Assembly: GCA_013396525.1 (NCBI GenBank) | Contig: VWYX01000085.1 | Location: forward strand, 1,128,938-1,192,937 | DNA from: Chaetorhynchus papuensis | Taxonomy: Eukaryota > Chordata > Aves > Passeriformes > Rhipiduridae | Direction of reading: 5' to 3' | Length of the DNA: 64,000 nt | Shown: positions 1-11,588 of the stretch, in pieces | Layout of the letters: each line of letters begins with the position of its first letter | How positions within the stretch are numbered: position 1 is the first letter of the stretch | The notes under the pieces: generated by a model | What the model saw: only the letters and a program-made list of their open reading frames with translations | Databases searched by the model: none | Told to the model about the DNA's origin: nothing | Made by a program: the position numbers and the translations under genes

Positions 1-2463
1 TAAATAAATAAAACTTTTAAAAGTTCAATTCTACTACATTAGAAATTTCAACCTTTGCTCTTGATGAACTTTTCACCCACTGTTTTTCCTCTCTTTATGA
101 ACACATACAAGGAGATCTGTGAATGTCTATATAAAGGTGAGCACTAAGGGCAACCAAAGCATTTGGTGTAGAAATAATGTGATGAAAAGCAAGGTCGCCT
201 GGGTTGCAAAGTAAGTACTAATAAAAACAAGAGGTGGAAGACAAGGCTAGAAAAAGAACTACCATTCACACACTTAAAATATGTAAACACAGAGATTCGG
301 ATGGAAATTAGAAGGCAAAAGATACATCTAAGAAAAACTGACATTTATGGTAAGAGGGTGTGGAAAAGTTGGACAAAGGAGGGAGACAAAGGAGACAGAA
401 AGTGACAGTAGAACAAGTACTTGAGAGGGAATATAATATATTGCAGCCATTCAAGGGTCTGTGTAAAGCTCCATTTTCTTTAGGTTGCAGTTGGTTTCCT
501 TTCTCCTTCTACTCTAAACTCATGTCTTCTTTACATCCACATTGGTCAGACAAGCACCTTCTCCACTGTTATTTTACAATCTACTTATCTTCCTAAATTC
601 ATGGTTACAAACTCCTTCCATCTGAAATTTGCTTCTCCAAACTATGGGTCTTTTTTTTTAAGACAGAAACTCTGTCTTAGCAAAGTCTGTTGCCAGAACT
701 CTCTAAGTGGAATTAGGTTCTTGTATACAGCTTTTTCCTTACTTGATTCAGCTCCTGTAGCCAGGAACTTATCAGAAGAATCCTTTGCATGATATTACTG
801 TTATAATGCCATATGTCCGAGTTGTTCTAACAGAGAGTTGGAAAGATACAGGCTTCTTCATCTGTCTACGAAATCTGTACCAGCCAAGCAATATATTCCT
901 ACTCTATGCACAGAAGCATCCTTGAAAACGCAAAATCTACATTTAAATTGATCTTGAGTTTATATTGAGATTTAAATACTTTTCTAGAAGTTTGTCTTCT
1001 CAACTTAAGCAACCTTCCTCCCCCAAAACATACAACTAGATACAACTAGTTCATGTATTTCAATAATTTATTGCACAGATTACTCTTTTTTTACTTATAG
1101 TCAATCTTTTTCTATTAAAAATATTTCAGAGGCTTAACCTTTTAGGCATTTTTAATCTCTTAGGCATTTTAAACTGCATCAAGTTAATACTTCACATATA
1201 GGTCATCAGTGTATATGAATATACTATTAATTCATTAATATCTAAAATAAGCATTTGTTTATACAGTGCCAAACATTAATCAGTGCAATTTGATTGTTCC
1301 CTTTATAGCCTTAGGAACTACAAATCCTATTTATAAAATTACTTTTTGCAGAATTGAATGTCCATGTCTCTCAGTATTTTTAAAAACAATTCCTTCAAAG
1401 ACTTGGTTAGCTGCACCACTTAAATACGAGCTTGGCAGTAGTGTTGGTGTCACAGAGATTATATGCTTGGACTTCAAGGAGGTCAATGAAATGGCTGCAG
1501 AGCTCACTGTACAATAGCCTTCACTAGCTAATCCATAATGCAGCACTGACAAATTATCATCGTGCACCTGCAGTTTTCCAAGGAAAAGAATTCAAAATGA
1601 GAAACTACATCTGGACCATTCTTGTTGTTTTGGGGTTTTCAATAAAGTATCTCCCTCATAATGAAAATGACAACAGCACTCACAATTGAAGACCCTTATG
1701 GTAAGTATTAGACACTGCTATAGAATGCAACATCTACTACATATACCTTATAAAATGTATACACATTTATTCAAAAATACATATTCAGTGGTCTTTGCCA
1801 AATCTTGGGAAGCTGTATGCAGTATTATTGCTATATGAACTAGCAGTGCTAATTCAGCAGATCTGTAGTAAAAAACCTGCAATCATAGAAAAACCTATAG
1901 GTCACAAAAAGACAGAAGGATTATGAGAGAGAAAAGCCTTTAGAAAATTAACACTTCCTAAAAGTTTTACCTACTATCTCATGAAAAAGTTTAGAATATT
2001 ACTATACTCAAGTTCCATCTTCCCCTAATGTATGCTTACTTTAAATGCCATCTTAATTTAAATATATTACTATTAAAGAGTTGTAACAATCTTTTTCCCA
2101 TATTCAATGCTGCATACAGCTCCAGAGGCTCCAGAGGAGCTCTGCTATACCTGTAGCACTCGTAATAGGTTGCATAAGATCCTCAGTGGACAATGATTCT
2201 TCTTTCTCTTCCCTTTCTCTCTCCACATGGGTATGAATTCTACTTATACAGCTGAAATGAGAAGAAACAAGGATTTATGTCCGCTTTAAAATTCTGATTT
2301 TGTAAACTTACGGGGTTTATATTTATTCCTTACTTTGATTTGTGCTTATACTCTCTCCTGCTGAACAAAGGTTACTGCCTATTCCCATGTTCCGTTTGTT
2401 TTTCCACCAGCACATAAAGTTTGTATACACTTAAGAAATAAATGTAATTATATTACCAAAAAA
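1..2463. other. AT-rich non-coding DNA, nothing recognised
   Basis: No repeat family, RNA gene or convincing exon is visible. A reverse-strand frame at 1331-1567 is open for 79 codons, with another open frame on the opposite strand, but neither resembles a family I know. Frames of this length are expected by chance given how many similar ones exist across the window. Homopolymer runs are short. Confidence 0.6.
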
Positions 2464-2775
2464 ACTCCCCCCCTTCCTTCTTGTTCTTCCCCCAGGTTTA
2501 TCCACTGAGAATGATGATGTCATATGGTGTGGGCTATCCCTTTGGTCAGCTGGAGTCATCTGTCCTGGCTGTGTCCCCTCCCAACTCCTTGTGCAGCCCC
2601 AGCCTGTTCATTGCTGGGGTGGGGTGAGGAGCAGAAAAGACTTTGGCACTGTGCAAGAACTGCTCAGAAATAATGAAATATCTATGTGTTATTGACACTG
2701 TTTTCAGCACAAATCCAAAACACAGGCCCACATTAGGTACTATAAAGAAAACCAACTATACCCCAGCCAAAATCA
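2464..2775 (-). mobile_element. 5' part of an ERVL-type LTR (U3 through TATA region), reverse strand
   Basis: Read on the reverse strand, this matches the first half of the complete LTR at 34562-35169. Shared features are the GGCTGGG start block, the block around AGGAGTTGGGAGG (plus-strand 2567-2595 here, 34745-34773 there, one mismatch), the CATATG(A/G)CATCAT block and a degenerate TATA stretch (GGATAAAC, reverse strand, near 2500). It stops in a C-rich/homopolymer stretch at about 2464, so the R-U5 half is missing. The reverse-strand start at about 2775 keeps TG. It carries no protein. The frame across 2546-2755 is incidental. The homology to the other copy is seen directly. The family name is from memory of passerine ERVL-type LTRs. 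Confidence 0.8.
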
Positions 2776-5700
2776 TGACGCAAGTATTAACTGGATAAAA
2801 CAAATTCACAGAAAGATATTTTGTCAGATTAAAAAATCACAGATTCTACTACATTGGCAATAAAATTTTGAAGTAAATGATAAGAAATACTAAAAACTAA
2901 ACTAAAGCAGTATTCTTTACATACTATTAAAAGGGGAGCCAAATCCTAGAAATTGAAGTAAAGGAAGATAAGTTCCAAAAACAGCAGTCCTTCCAGAAAA
3001 ATATGCTCAGAATTCTCTTATGGAGCAGGAGACCAATGTGTATTTTAATAGCCTCACAAATAGAATGGCTGAGAAATTCTTTTATAAAAACAGATATAGT
3101 TCTGAATATTATCAGTTGCATTTTGGATTGCTTTCAAATGCAAAAAAGGAATCTATAGGTAGTAATCTCTTCTGCATCACACCGCTGCCAATAATTTTTG
3201 GTGCAAAGTGAACATTCCCTTCCAACAGACAAGGATTCACCTTCATAAATTCTTCTAAATGATTCAGTGGCCAAAAAAAAAAAAAATCACGTAAATGTTA
3301 ATATCACAACCTTTTCAGTTTAATATAGACACCTAAATTGATTATTTAGAGTGCTGTTGTATAAATAGGAAAACAAGATTATTCAGTAACTTTGATGTTC
3401 TTTTATCATTATAGTTCATCTGATCTTTAATACCTTTGTATAATTTAAAGTGAACGAAAGTGAAATCAAAAGGCAAAATCTCTCTAAAAAGAAATATACT
3501 AAAATTTTGTTAATTTAATACCTATAAATATATTTTACCATACTCAGTTCTTCAGTTGGAAGTCTGACATCTGAATCAAATTCACCATCAATTCAAATAA
3601 TATTTTACTGACCAGAATACAGTTGGCAGTCTATCTGGCTCTCCTTTATGAAGTATGGAAATTTTGTGTGAAGTGTCCTGCAAGCAAATGGAAGAGTTTT
3701 CACCAGTGAGTACCACACCCTCCAGTTTTCAATGTTTGCCCCCACAACACTCCAGGGGAGGTGGAAAATTCACTTTGGGGTAATTTGCTGTTTCTCTGTG
3801 CACAGCAACAAGGCCTTCTTTGATTTCTGCCACTTTACAGAGCTAAGAAGTGGCTCTAGCAGCCTGCCACTAACAATCAGCTGAATAGCAGTGCTCTGAC
3901 ACGATGCTCAGCTGGGACAACCATTCACAGCAGCATACTCAACTTCAGCTAAGCCTGGTACCTTAAAGTACTTATTTAGCTACTTTTCATAAAGATCAGA
4001 AGATAAAAAGTCTTTTATTTCCTGCCAAGAGGCTTGTTGGATCCAGTGATGAAGGGTGGAAGCAGGTTAGGTTCAAGAATTTTGCCTTCCCTGTGTGCTG
4101 CGTCTTATCAAGATGTCCACAGGTTTGCCATGATCTGGCTCACTAACTCGATTAGGAGCCCTCAGACAAATGTTTTCAGCTCTGTTTTAATCTCCTTAGC
4201 ATGAGGTAGATCTTGACTTGAATCTTTTTCCACACATATATTCACTTCTGTCTTTTGTTGCTCTGGTAAGATCCTTAAGTCTTAAGGAAGTCTGCACCTA
4301 CTAATTATTATAAGGAGAAAAAAAGGAAGAAAAATAGAAAAAAATCTAATTAATAATGATATTTTGGAATTAAAAGCAGACAATAAAAATTACCTGTCTT
4401 TTTTTTTTTAATTTTTCATTTTTTCTTTTTTTTTTTTTTAATGGAAAAGTAGATGAAAGGTCAGGTGATATATAATACCCTCTATTATAGACGCCTCATA
4501 ATCATAATACCTCAGGTATTTATTAAGATCACAACTCTAAACTTTTCTCAGGTTGGTACATGTATCAAACGTAAATTAAGAAGAATGCAACCATTTTGAA
4601 ATTTTGACCTATTACCACCAGTATGCTTGAATTTACTGAAAAAACCCCCATGTATTACATTTTTTAACAGATACTTGTGTTCATTATATTAAAAGCTGCA
4701 GTTAAAAAAAATCTCCCTCTTCCATCCTCCATATTTTGAAAGGTACTTTTTCTGCAGATTCAACAATAGCAGCCTGTATCAAATTAATATTGTTTATATG
4801 CTGTATGTGAGAGTTCAAGCACTGCTTTAAATGCATAGAGTTCTCCACAAAAACAAGATTAGCAGTTTCAGCACTGCAATGTAACAGTATTACGAAATTA
4901 TTATAGAAATCAATAACACTTTCATTTCCAGGACTAATCTGATGCTAAGATCTTGTTTATAAAGATATTAAACAAATGCATTATTCACATTTTATAATGA
5001 TTTTCAAGAAAGTGGACATTTTTTTAATTATCGCTTGGAAGTGGTAAAATAAATGAGTGTAATTTTTATTAACAGGAGTTTATTTACATAAAACAAATGC
5101 TCATTGAATTATTGAGTATGATAATATCTACATGCCTAGTCCTGTTTGTCATATTTTGTGCCTTTTGGTGACATCAGAATTATAACAACCTGATTTATGC
5201 ACTAAATTTAATGCATAATATGACAACATACCGATAGGTATGCCTTATAATGTATAATTTAAACATGATTGCTATATATTTCACCCATATTTTCTTGGCT
5301 TTACCAAGATTCTCATGCATCTAGAAATCTCAATTGTAATGCAGGTTGCCAGATATGAATGTCTGTTTGAATTAATGAACATTTTTATAAAAATACTGTG
5401 ACTATGAATGTTTTAAAAACCTTGTCATAACATTCACCAAACTTACACATGACAGCTAGCATGTGTTACTGCATTTTCATCTTAAATATTTGATGACTGC
5501 CTCTTTAAATCCAAGATTCATAACCCAAAGGGTTTCATTTTCTTACAGCATATGTAATTCAAGAGACATTTATTAGTATAGTTCTCATTTTATGCATCAA
5601 CAAAATATTTTTCAGAGAACCATTAGATGAACTCCCTGCTTTTCAGACTTTTTTCCTGAGCATTTTAATTATAATTGTATATTTTCTTTGACAATATTTG

Positions 5701-7163
5701 TACACAGACTATTTGCAATCCTCCCTGCTTCCCAATCTCCAGCCCCATCAGAACAGAAAGAAGAATTCTGCAATATACAATATTGCAGAGTCAGAAAATA
5801 TGAAAGGCGTCAACTAGCATCTCATACAGACTAGATTAAATATCTGAAAACCCTTGGTAAGCTTTTTTTAACCTCTGAACATACCCAAAGAAATATTACT
5901 GCATACAATTACAATTCATAAAAATTTGCTAAACACAGATCTTCATCTAATGCTGTTAAACTGCTATTGCCAAAGCATAAAACGAAGGTTTCTTTATTCC
6001 TTATTGTCCACGTGTGAAACATTCAGCGGTGAAAAAATACCGAATATCAGGATGCTTGTAATTATTTAAGAAGCTGATCAACAAACCCCTGTTGGTGCAA
6101 TATATTACTATGTTAGCACTGAAGGTTGTCCACTGACAGGTCACTCTCACTTGACCTTGTGCACACGGAAAGGTAGCTCACCATGGTAACCTTGGTCTTG
6201 TGGCTTTCCATACAGTAAATCATTTCAGCCCTCTTCATGTAATTCTTTTATTGGCTGTGCAATTGAAATGTCATGCTTCACGAACAGAGACGCTGGTAAT
6301 TTCTTATGGGTGATTAAACTACCTCTGTAATCTACGAGCATGGATGGAACTGTACGCAACAGACTTAAGCATACACTCCATTTCTTTTAAATTCTTGGTA
6401 TTTTTCAGATGCTTACAAGGAAGTTTGCTCTAAGAATAAAAAGCAATTCTTTTTCATAAATGCATTCTAAACAAGAACCAAACAACATCCCTTTTACATT
6501 ACCTTCAGGAGCAAAAGGAAAACAGCAGCCTAGAGAAAAAACATTTAACATTGTTTTTAAAATTATAATTTTTAATCGTACTGACAAATTTCAAAAGTCA
6601 AGCTAGTTTATAAAGGCCAAATTAAGCCCAAAGCAGGAACTGACATTCTTTGTTTAATTATATTAATATATAAAGGTGAGATACTGTACAAAATAATCAG
6701 AAAAAAAAAATAGGAGGTGGGTAGACTACTTCAGCTATTATTTCATTTGAGTGTTTACATTCTTTGTAATCTTGACACAGAATTGAACAGATAAGCCTGA
6801 TGCTTTCTTTGGAGAGCTACTCAAACTGGAACCTAACAGCAGAAAACAAATAGGGTTTAAAAATCATTTTTATATTATCTTTTCTAAAGATACCCTCAGA
6901 GGAACTACGTATCTTCTAAGTTTTCTTTTATAAAATGGCACACTTCTTTATATGACTATAATATAAAACATTTGCTGTAGCTCTATTTGCATGAAGTTCA
7001 TACTAGGTGTTTTTGTCTTTTTCTTTTGCATCTGTCAGGTGAGTCAGAATGACAGGCACACAAAATTATATGTGTATGCAGTATATAAGTGGATACATCT
7101 TTAAAATATAGGGGCAAAAATACTTTGATATCACCATTTATACATTCTTTTTTAAAAAGCTCT
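2776..7163. other. AT-rich unique DNA, no gene seen
   Basis: The stretch contains a poly-A run near 3272-3285 and a poly-T-rich patch at 4398-4440. The block 3640-4150 is somewhat richer in G and C and looks like unique sequence. The stretches 5050-5600 and 6120-6360 also look like non-repetitive DNA that could include conserved non-coding elements, but this cannot be shown without an alignment. No reading frame here is recognisable. Confidence 0.5.
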
Positions 7164-7204
7164 ACAAACCAACAAAACAAACCAACAAAATAAAAGCCAA
7201 CAAA
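7164..7204 (+). repeat. Three-copy 13-mer tandem repeat in an A/C-rich tract
   Basis: The 13-nt unit ACAAACCAACAAA occurs perfectly at 7164-7176 and 7177-7189. A third copy, diverged and 2 nt longer, is at 7190-7204. It is one of several A/C-dominated tracts on the plus strand in this window. Confidence 0.85.
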
Positions 7205-10200
7205 AAATACCATGACTTTTGTAGAGCAAAAATAATCTTATGGATTTCATAACTTTAATTAACAAAAAATTAGGGTAATCCTGACTTTTGTTTTAGTTTC
7301 TCAGGTGTACCCATTCCTGCACACAGTGAAAAATAACAGTAATCAGTGATTTATTAAAAATTAAAGTAAATAACTGACAACTGAAAATGCAGTGACAAAT
7401 TGAGAAACCATTTGACTGCTGAGTTCTTGAATAAATCTAATAATTTAACAACCTCTAATCATTGCAGAAAAAAAGCATGTAGAATAAACTTATAAAGGAA
7501 AGAGTAAAAGGATCTGAGAAGCTAGAAAATTCTTCTTCAATGTTTTTATAAGATCACAGAAACCAGTGTATTTTGAACTTAAGAATCCCTATCTGCTATC
7601 AGGGGATCAATTTGTAAAGGTATAAAAAGTATAATACTGATATCCCATTCAGCTGGATTAATGTCCTAGTGAGGAGAATGGCAGCTGCTAGTCAGAAACC
7701 TCAAAACAGTTCCAGTTTGAATTGCGACTCTTCTGTCTTTACTAATTTATACACAATGTTTAATGCCTTACTTAGGGCACAGTTAATCAGTTCAGAGAGA
7801 TAGTTGAATGTGCACTTAAGGAAAGAGTTTCACCTAAACAGTAGCATTGTTGCAAGAAGTGGGACATGACAAAAAAATGCAAAAGCATTTGGAAAATACA
7901 CAAAATGCTTCTAATGCCTCTTTGCCCTTCAGTTAGCAGTGGTCATTTTATACAGTGCTGGAATACCATATAATAGCTGAGTATTGGCACAAGTCTCATT
8001 TCGTTTTAGAAAAAAACCACAGATAAACTTATTCTTGAGGTGGGGAGAGAGCAAACACCTTCTCAAATGAATACATGAAAAGGCCTACTTCCTGTTCAAC
8101 TCAGGAAAAAAAAAAAAAGAATGGCTTTCACTCGGAGTAATTTTATCTTATTTCTCCTCTGCACCATTGTGGAACACTGAATTTCTTGAGAAAAGTTCCA
8201 GTGTTAACTACAAATCTTGAGCATGAAATTGCAAGCTACATCAAGATTGGCACAATGAGAAATCACAAAGAGGGAGTCTGCAATCCCTCATTCTTCTGTT
8301 GGTCACTTTCTGTATTTTTCTTTGACTATCCAGTAAGTCAAGCTACATTTTTCACATCTCAAACAGAAAAAGGATATCTATTATACCAGGTTCTTCTAGG
8401 TACCTTTTGTGAAAATCTATCTTTTCTCATTGATCCCACAGATTTTCCACAGAATTTAAAAACAACTGTTAAAACAGTGATAATACAGAAATAACTGTGA
8501 AATGGCACAGTGTTATTTAAAGAGGAAAAAAAAAGGAAAAAGTTTATTTATAGCCATAATTATCAAAGTGAAAAACCAAAGGAAAGACTTGTACATCAAA
8601 ACTACTGTGGTCCTAAAACAAAAGGGAAAGAGGTGTGTCAACCATCCTAGTGGGAAATGAACAAATCAAAGGTTTTAGATATAAAATGTTGATTTAAAAA
8701 ATGGTACAGATTCTATAATGAGTAGAAGTATACATATCAGGGCTGTAGGTGCTTGCTAGATTAAAGAATTTTTTTGCTTTAACAAAAAGAAAAAATCTAA
8801 ATTCTCAGCTGTGTTTGAAAAACCGGCTAGATTTGAATCTTCTCACATTTTTGCAGGTGTCTCCATACTACATCTAAGCTCTACTGACAATACAACTTGG
8901 ATCCTGCACTGACAAAGAACTGTGCCTGAGTTAACACTAAGTAGGAATCTCCTGTCCATTTTACTGGTACCTTAACTGACAAATCTAATCTATTGTCCTG
9001 TGAGCAACCCCTTCACGACCCCACACTGACAGACTCCAGATATCCATGAAAACTGCCTGTAACACTTAGAGCCAGGTGCAAACTGCCATCACAGATTGCA
9101 TTTTCCTTCTTAAGAGAATTATTCTTTCTTTCACATCATAGCAAGGAAAGACAAACAGGTAGGAAATTTTCAGTATTATACTTTTAGGTCCCACTTCTCT
9201 AAGGTTATAGTCTCTTGATCTTTACCGAAATGCCTGGTTTTCCCCTGTGAAAATGCTGTCTAATGTCAGGTAGTTTGAACTGACTTTCCAGGGAAGCATG
9301 ATTTCTGTACAAATGTGGCAGGGTGGACCAATTAACTTGGAAACAGTAGGGATCTAACTACAAGAAGTTGTTAGTTAACCTCGAAGCTCCAAGGACAGCT
9401 GGGCAATTGTATCCAACATTGCTTGTTCACAACAGAAGTAAGATATATCCAGGAGGACTCACACTTTTTTCCACCCTTTACCTGCCACCCTTTCTTAAGT
9501 AGCTAGTATTTGTAAAATAGTTTAAAAACAACTTGTAGTGATGCTTAAAAGGTAACTACAGAAATATTTTCTTCTTTTTTTTTTTATTTGCATACTGCAT
9601 TGGTTCAGCTGAAACAAATTTCAATTTTTCCATCATTTTTCTCCTCAGTAGCATTATAAGGTACCAATTATGATAATAAAATATGGTGTCTATGTAAGAA
9701 CAAAAGATTTGGAAATTATATTTACCAATGTAGTGTTTTCCAGGTACATTACTAGCTCTTCTTGTTTCTTGGTATTTTGGTCCCTCCTTCTCAACACAAG
9801 ATTTTTCCTTTCCCAGTAAACCCTCTGTGCACTTGTCTGTTTCCACTTTGAGGATTTTAGGGCACAGCTAAAGGGAATAGCCATGTTTCAGTGAAATGAT
9901 CCATTTAACTTGGACTACTCTCCTGTACTTAAACATCTACACATAATTTAATCTGCCTTCAAACAATTATATCAATTCATTCCTTCATATTTTTCTGGAA
10001 CTCCCTTAACCAACTGTTCTGAAGTAATCCACTGTTTATTTGTACATGAATAAGTTGGCACCTGAGACACAGAATACAAAGCACGTAACTGAGAAAACAT
10101 TTGTGGAAAGGTTAAAGTGTCATATATGCTAACACTGTGCCATGTATGTATAGAAAGAAGTCAGTGAACATTTTTGGAGGAGGAAACAATATTATTTTAC

Positions 10201-10795
10201 TTAATACTGCAAGGCACTTGAAAGCTACAAAAATAGACAGAGAAATTCTGAGCATGAAATCACATTTTTATGTTTCCACTGAGATTCCTTCTCATGTATG
10301 ATACATGAATTCAAAGTTTCTGGTATTTCTCCACTTCAGACTACTTAACATTAGTTAAGGTATGAGGTTATATGTTAAAAAACCCTCTTCATTTCTCTTT
10401 AAAAACCACATTCAGTTCATATTTATATTACCTCTCTTTTTCTGCAATTTCTCCCAGACATACCAATTCGTGAGGCACTTCTTAGAGAGCCTGTCACAGG
10501 GATTTGAGTTTCCTGAAAAAAAAAAAGAGAGATTCATTGACTTTAAATTTATCCTACCTCAGAAAACATAAGTAGTGTCATAGTTAGTAGAGTCCCAGAA
10601 ATCACAATAGCTGAGGTCTCAGTCAACTCAGTCTTCAGTTTGAGAAAGATCTATTATGCACTGTAAGTGCCAATGATCCAGGCTGCTCTCATTGTGAAGG
10701 GTTAAAGAATGCAATATTTGGACTACAGGCTATTGTATCTTCAAGGGATGTCCTCCTGCAATTACTTGTTTTATAGAACACTTGATGATTGGAGA
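7205..10795. other. AT-rich unique DNA, no gene seen
   Basis: No repeat family was recognised. A plus-strand frame at 8186-8494 (102 codons) and a reverse-strand frame at 9556-9846 (96 codons, ending in a lysine run encoded by a homopolymer) are open. Neither has domains or flanking splice or promoter features that I can support. Confidence 0.5.
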
Positions 10796-10818
10796 ATTAG
10801 TTGGCACTGCCAACTAAT
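10796..10818. repeat. Perfect inverted repeat: 10-bp stem, 3-nt loop
   Basis: ATTAGTTGGC is followed by the loop ACT and then the exact reverse complement GCCAACTAAT. The core has TTGGC and GCCAA half-sites like those of NFI proteins, but they are 3 nt apart, not the usual 5. NFI binding is therefore not claimed. Confidence 0.85.
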
Positions 10819-11405
10819 ACAAAGGTCTGAGGGGAAAAGTTAGCACTGTGAGATTGGATGGTATGGTAATGAGCCGGCACCCTGGAGCTCTCCTGTTAGA
10901 GATGCTGCTAGGACCTATGGGCACCTTGCTCTGCAAGGGTTTATTGAGAATTGGCACCTCTCCTTCATAGCCAGAGCAGTGAAAGATGATTGCAGAGAAC
11001 CAATCATGCCTGCTAGTCCAGCCATTGTATACACCTGATGCTTCTGGAAAAGAAGTTGAGCAGGTGTCTCGTAATAGACTCAGAACTCAAAGGGCCTTCA
11101 GGTGTCACATCATATGGAGACCTCCTGCTGTTTGAGACCATGACTAACATAAAAGTATTTGCCTTCTCAATATGTTTTCTTTGTTGTAAAAGAGAGACTC
11201 CTGCAGGGCTCATAAGGATAGGAGAATGGTAAAGATAACAGACGTGCAAGGTATTTTACTTTTTCCATCAGTTTTGTATAGCAGTGAATATGTTTCCCAA
11301 TGTCTTTTCTTTCTGTTCTGTAAGGCATGCAGCTTTGAAAATGGGGAAAATGCAAATTATTTTGGGATTATTTCATCTTACTTACAGAACATGCTATCAA
11401 TTCTT
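10819..11405. other. Unique DNA between hairpin and microsatellite
   Basis: Moderately GC-richer than its surroundings around 10850-11130. No gene, RNA or repeat was recognised. Confidence 0.5.
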
Positions 11406-11588
11406 AGAAAAGAAAAGAAAAGAAAAAAGAGAAGAGAAGAGAAGAGAAGAGAAGAGAAGAGAAGAGAAGAGAAGAGAAGAGAAGAAAAGAAAAGAAAAGA
11501 AAAGAAAAGAAAAGAAAAGAAAAGAAAAGAAAAGAAAAGAAAAGAAAAGAAAAGAAAAGAAAAGAAAAGAAAAGAAAAGAAAAGAGAA
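11406..11588 (+). repeat. Pure-purine compound pentanucleotide microsatellite (AAGAG)n-(AAAAG)n
   Basis: All 183 bases on the plus strand are A or G. A short AAAAG-like lead (11406-11428) is followed by about 11 units of AAGAG (11429-11484) and then about 20 units of AAAAG (11485-11585). The lysine/arginine/glutamate-rich frames on the plus strand and the phenylalanine/leucine-rich frames on the minus strand are artefacts of the repeat. Such homopurine mirror-type tracts can form triplex DNA and are prone to length change. Tract length in the assembly may be inexact. Confidence 0.97.

Noticed and set aside
1331..1567. Possible reverse-strand exon (79 codons after a TGCAG)
   Set aside because: The pyrimidine tract is weak, no donor fits, the frame ends in a stop, and no family is recognised.
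10801..10813. NFI binding site TTGGC..GCCAA
   Set aside because: Half-sites are 3 nt apart, while the usual NFI site has 5.
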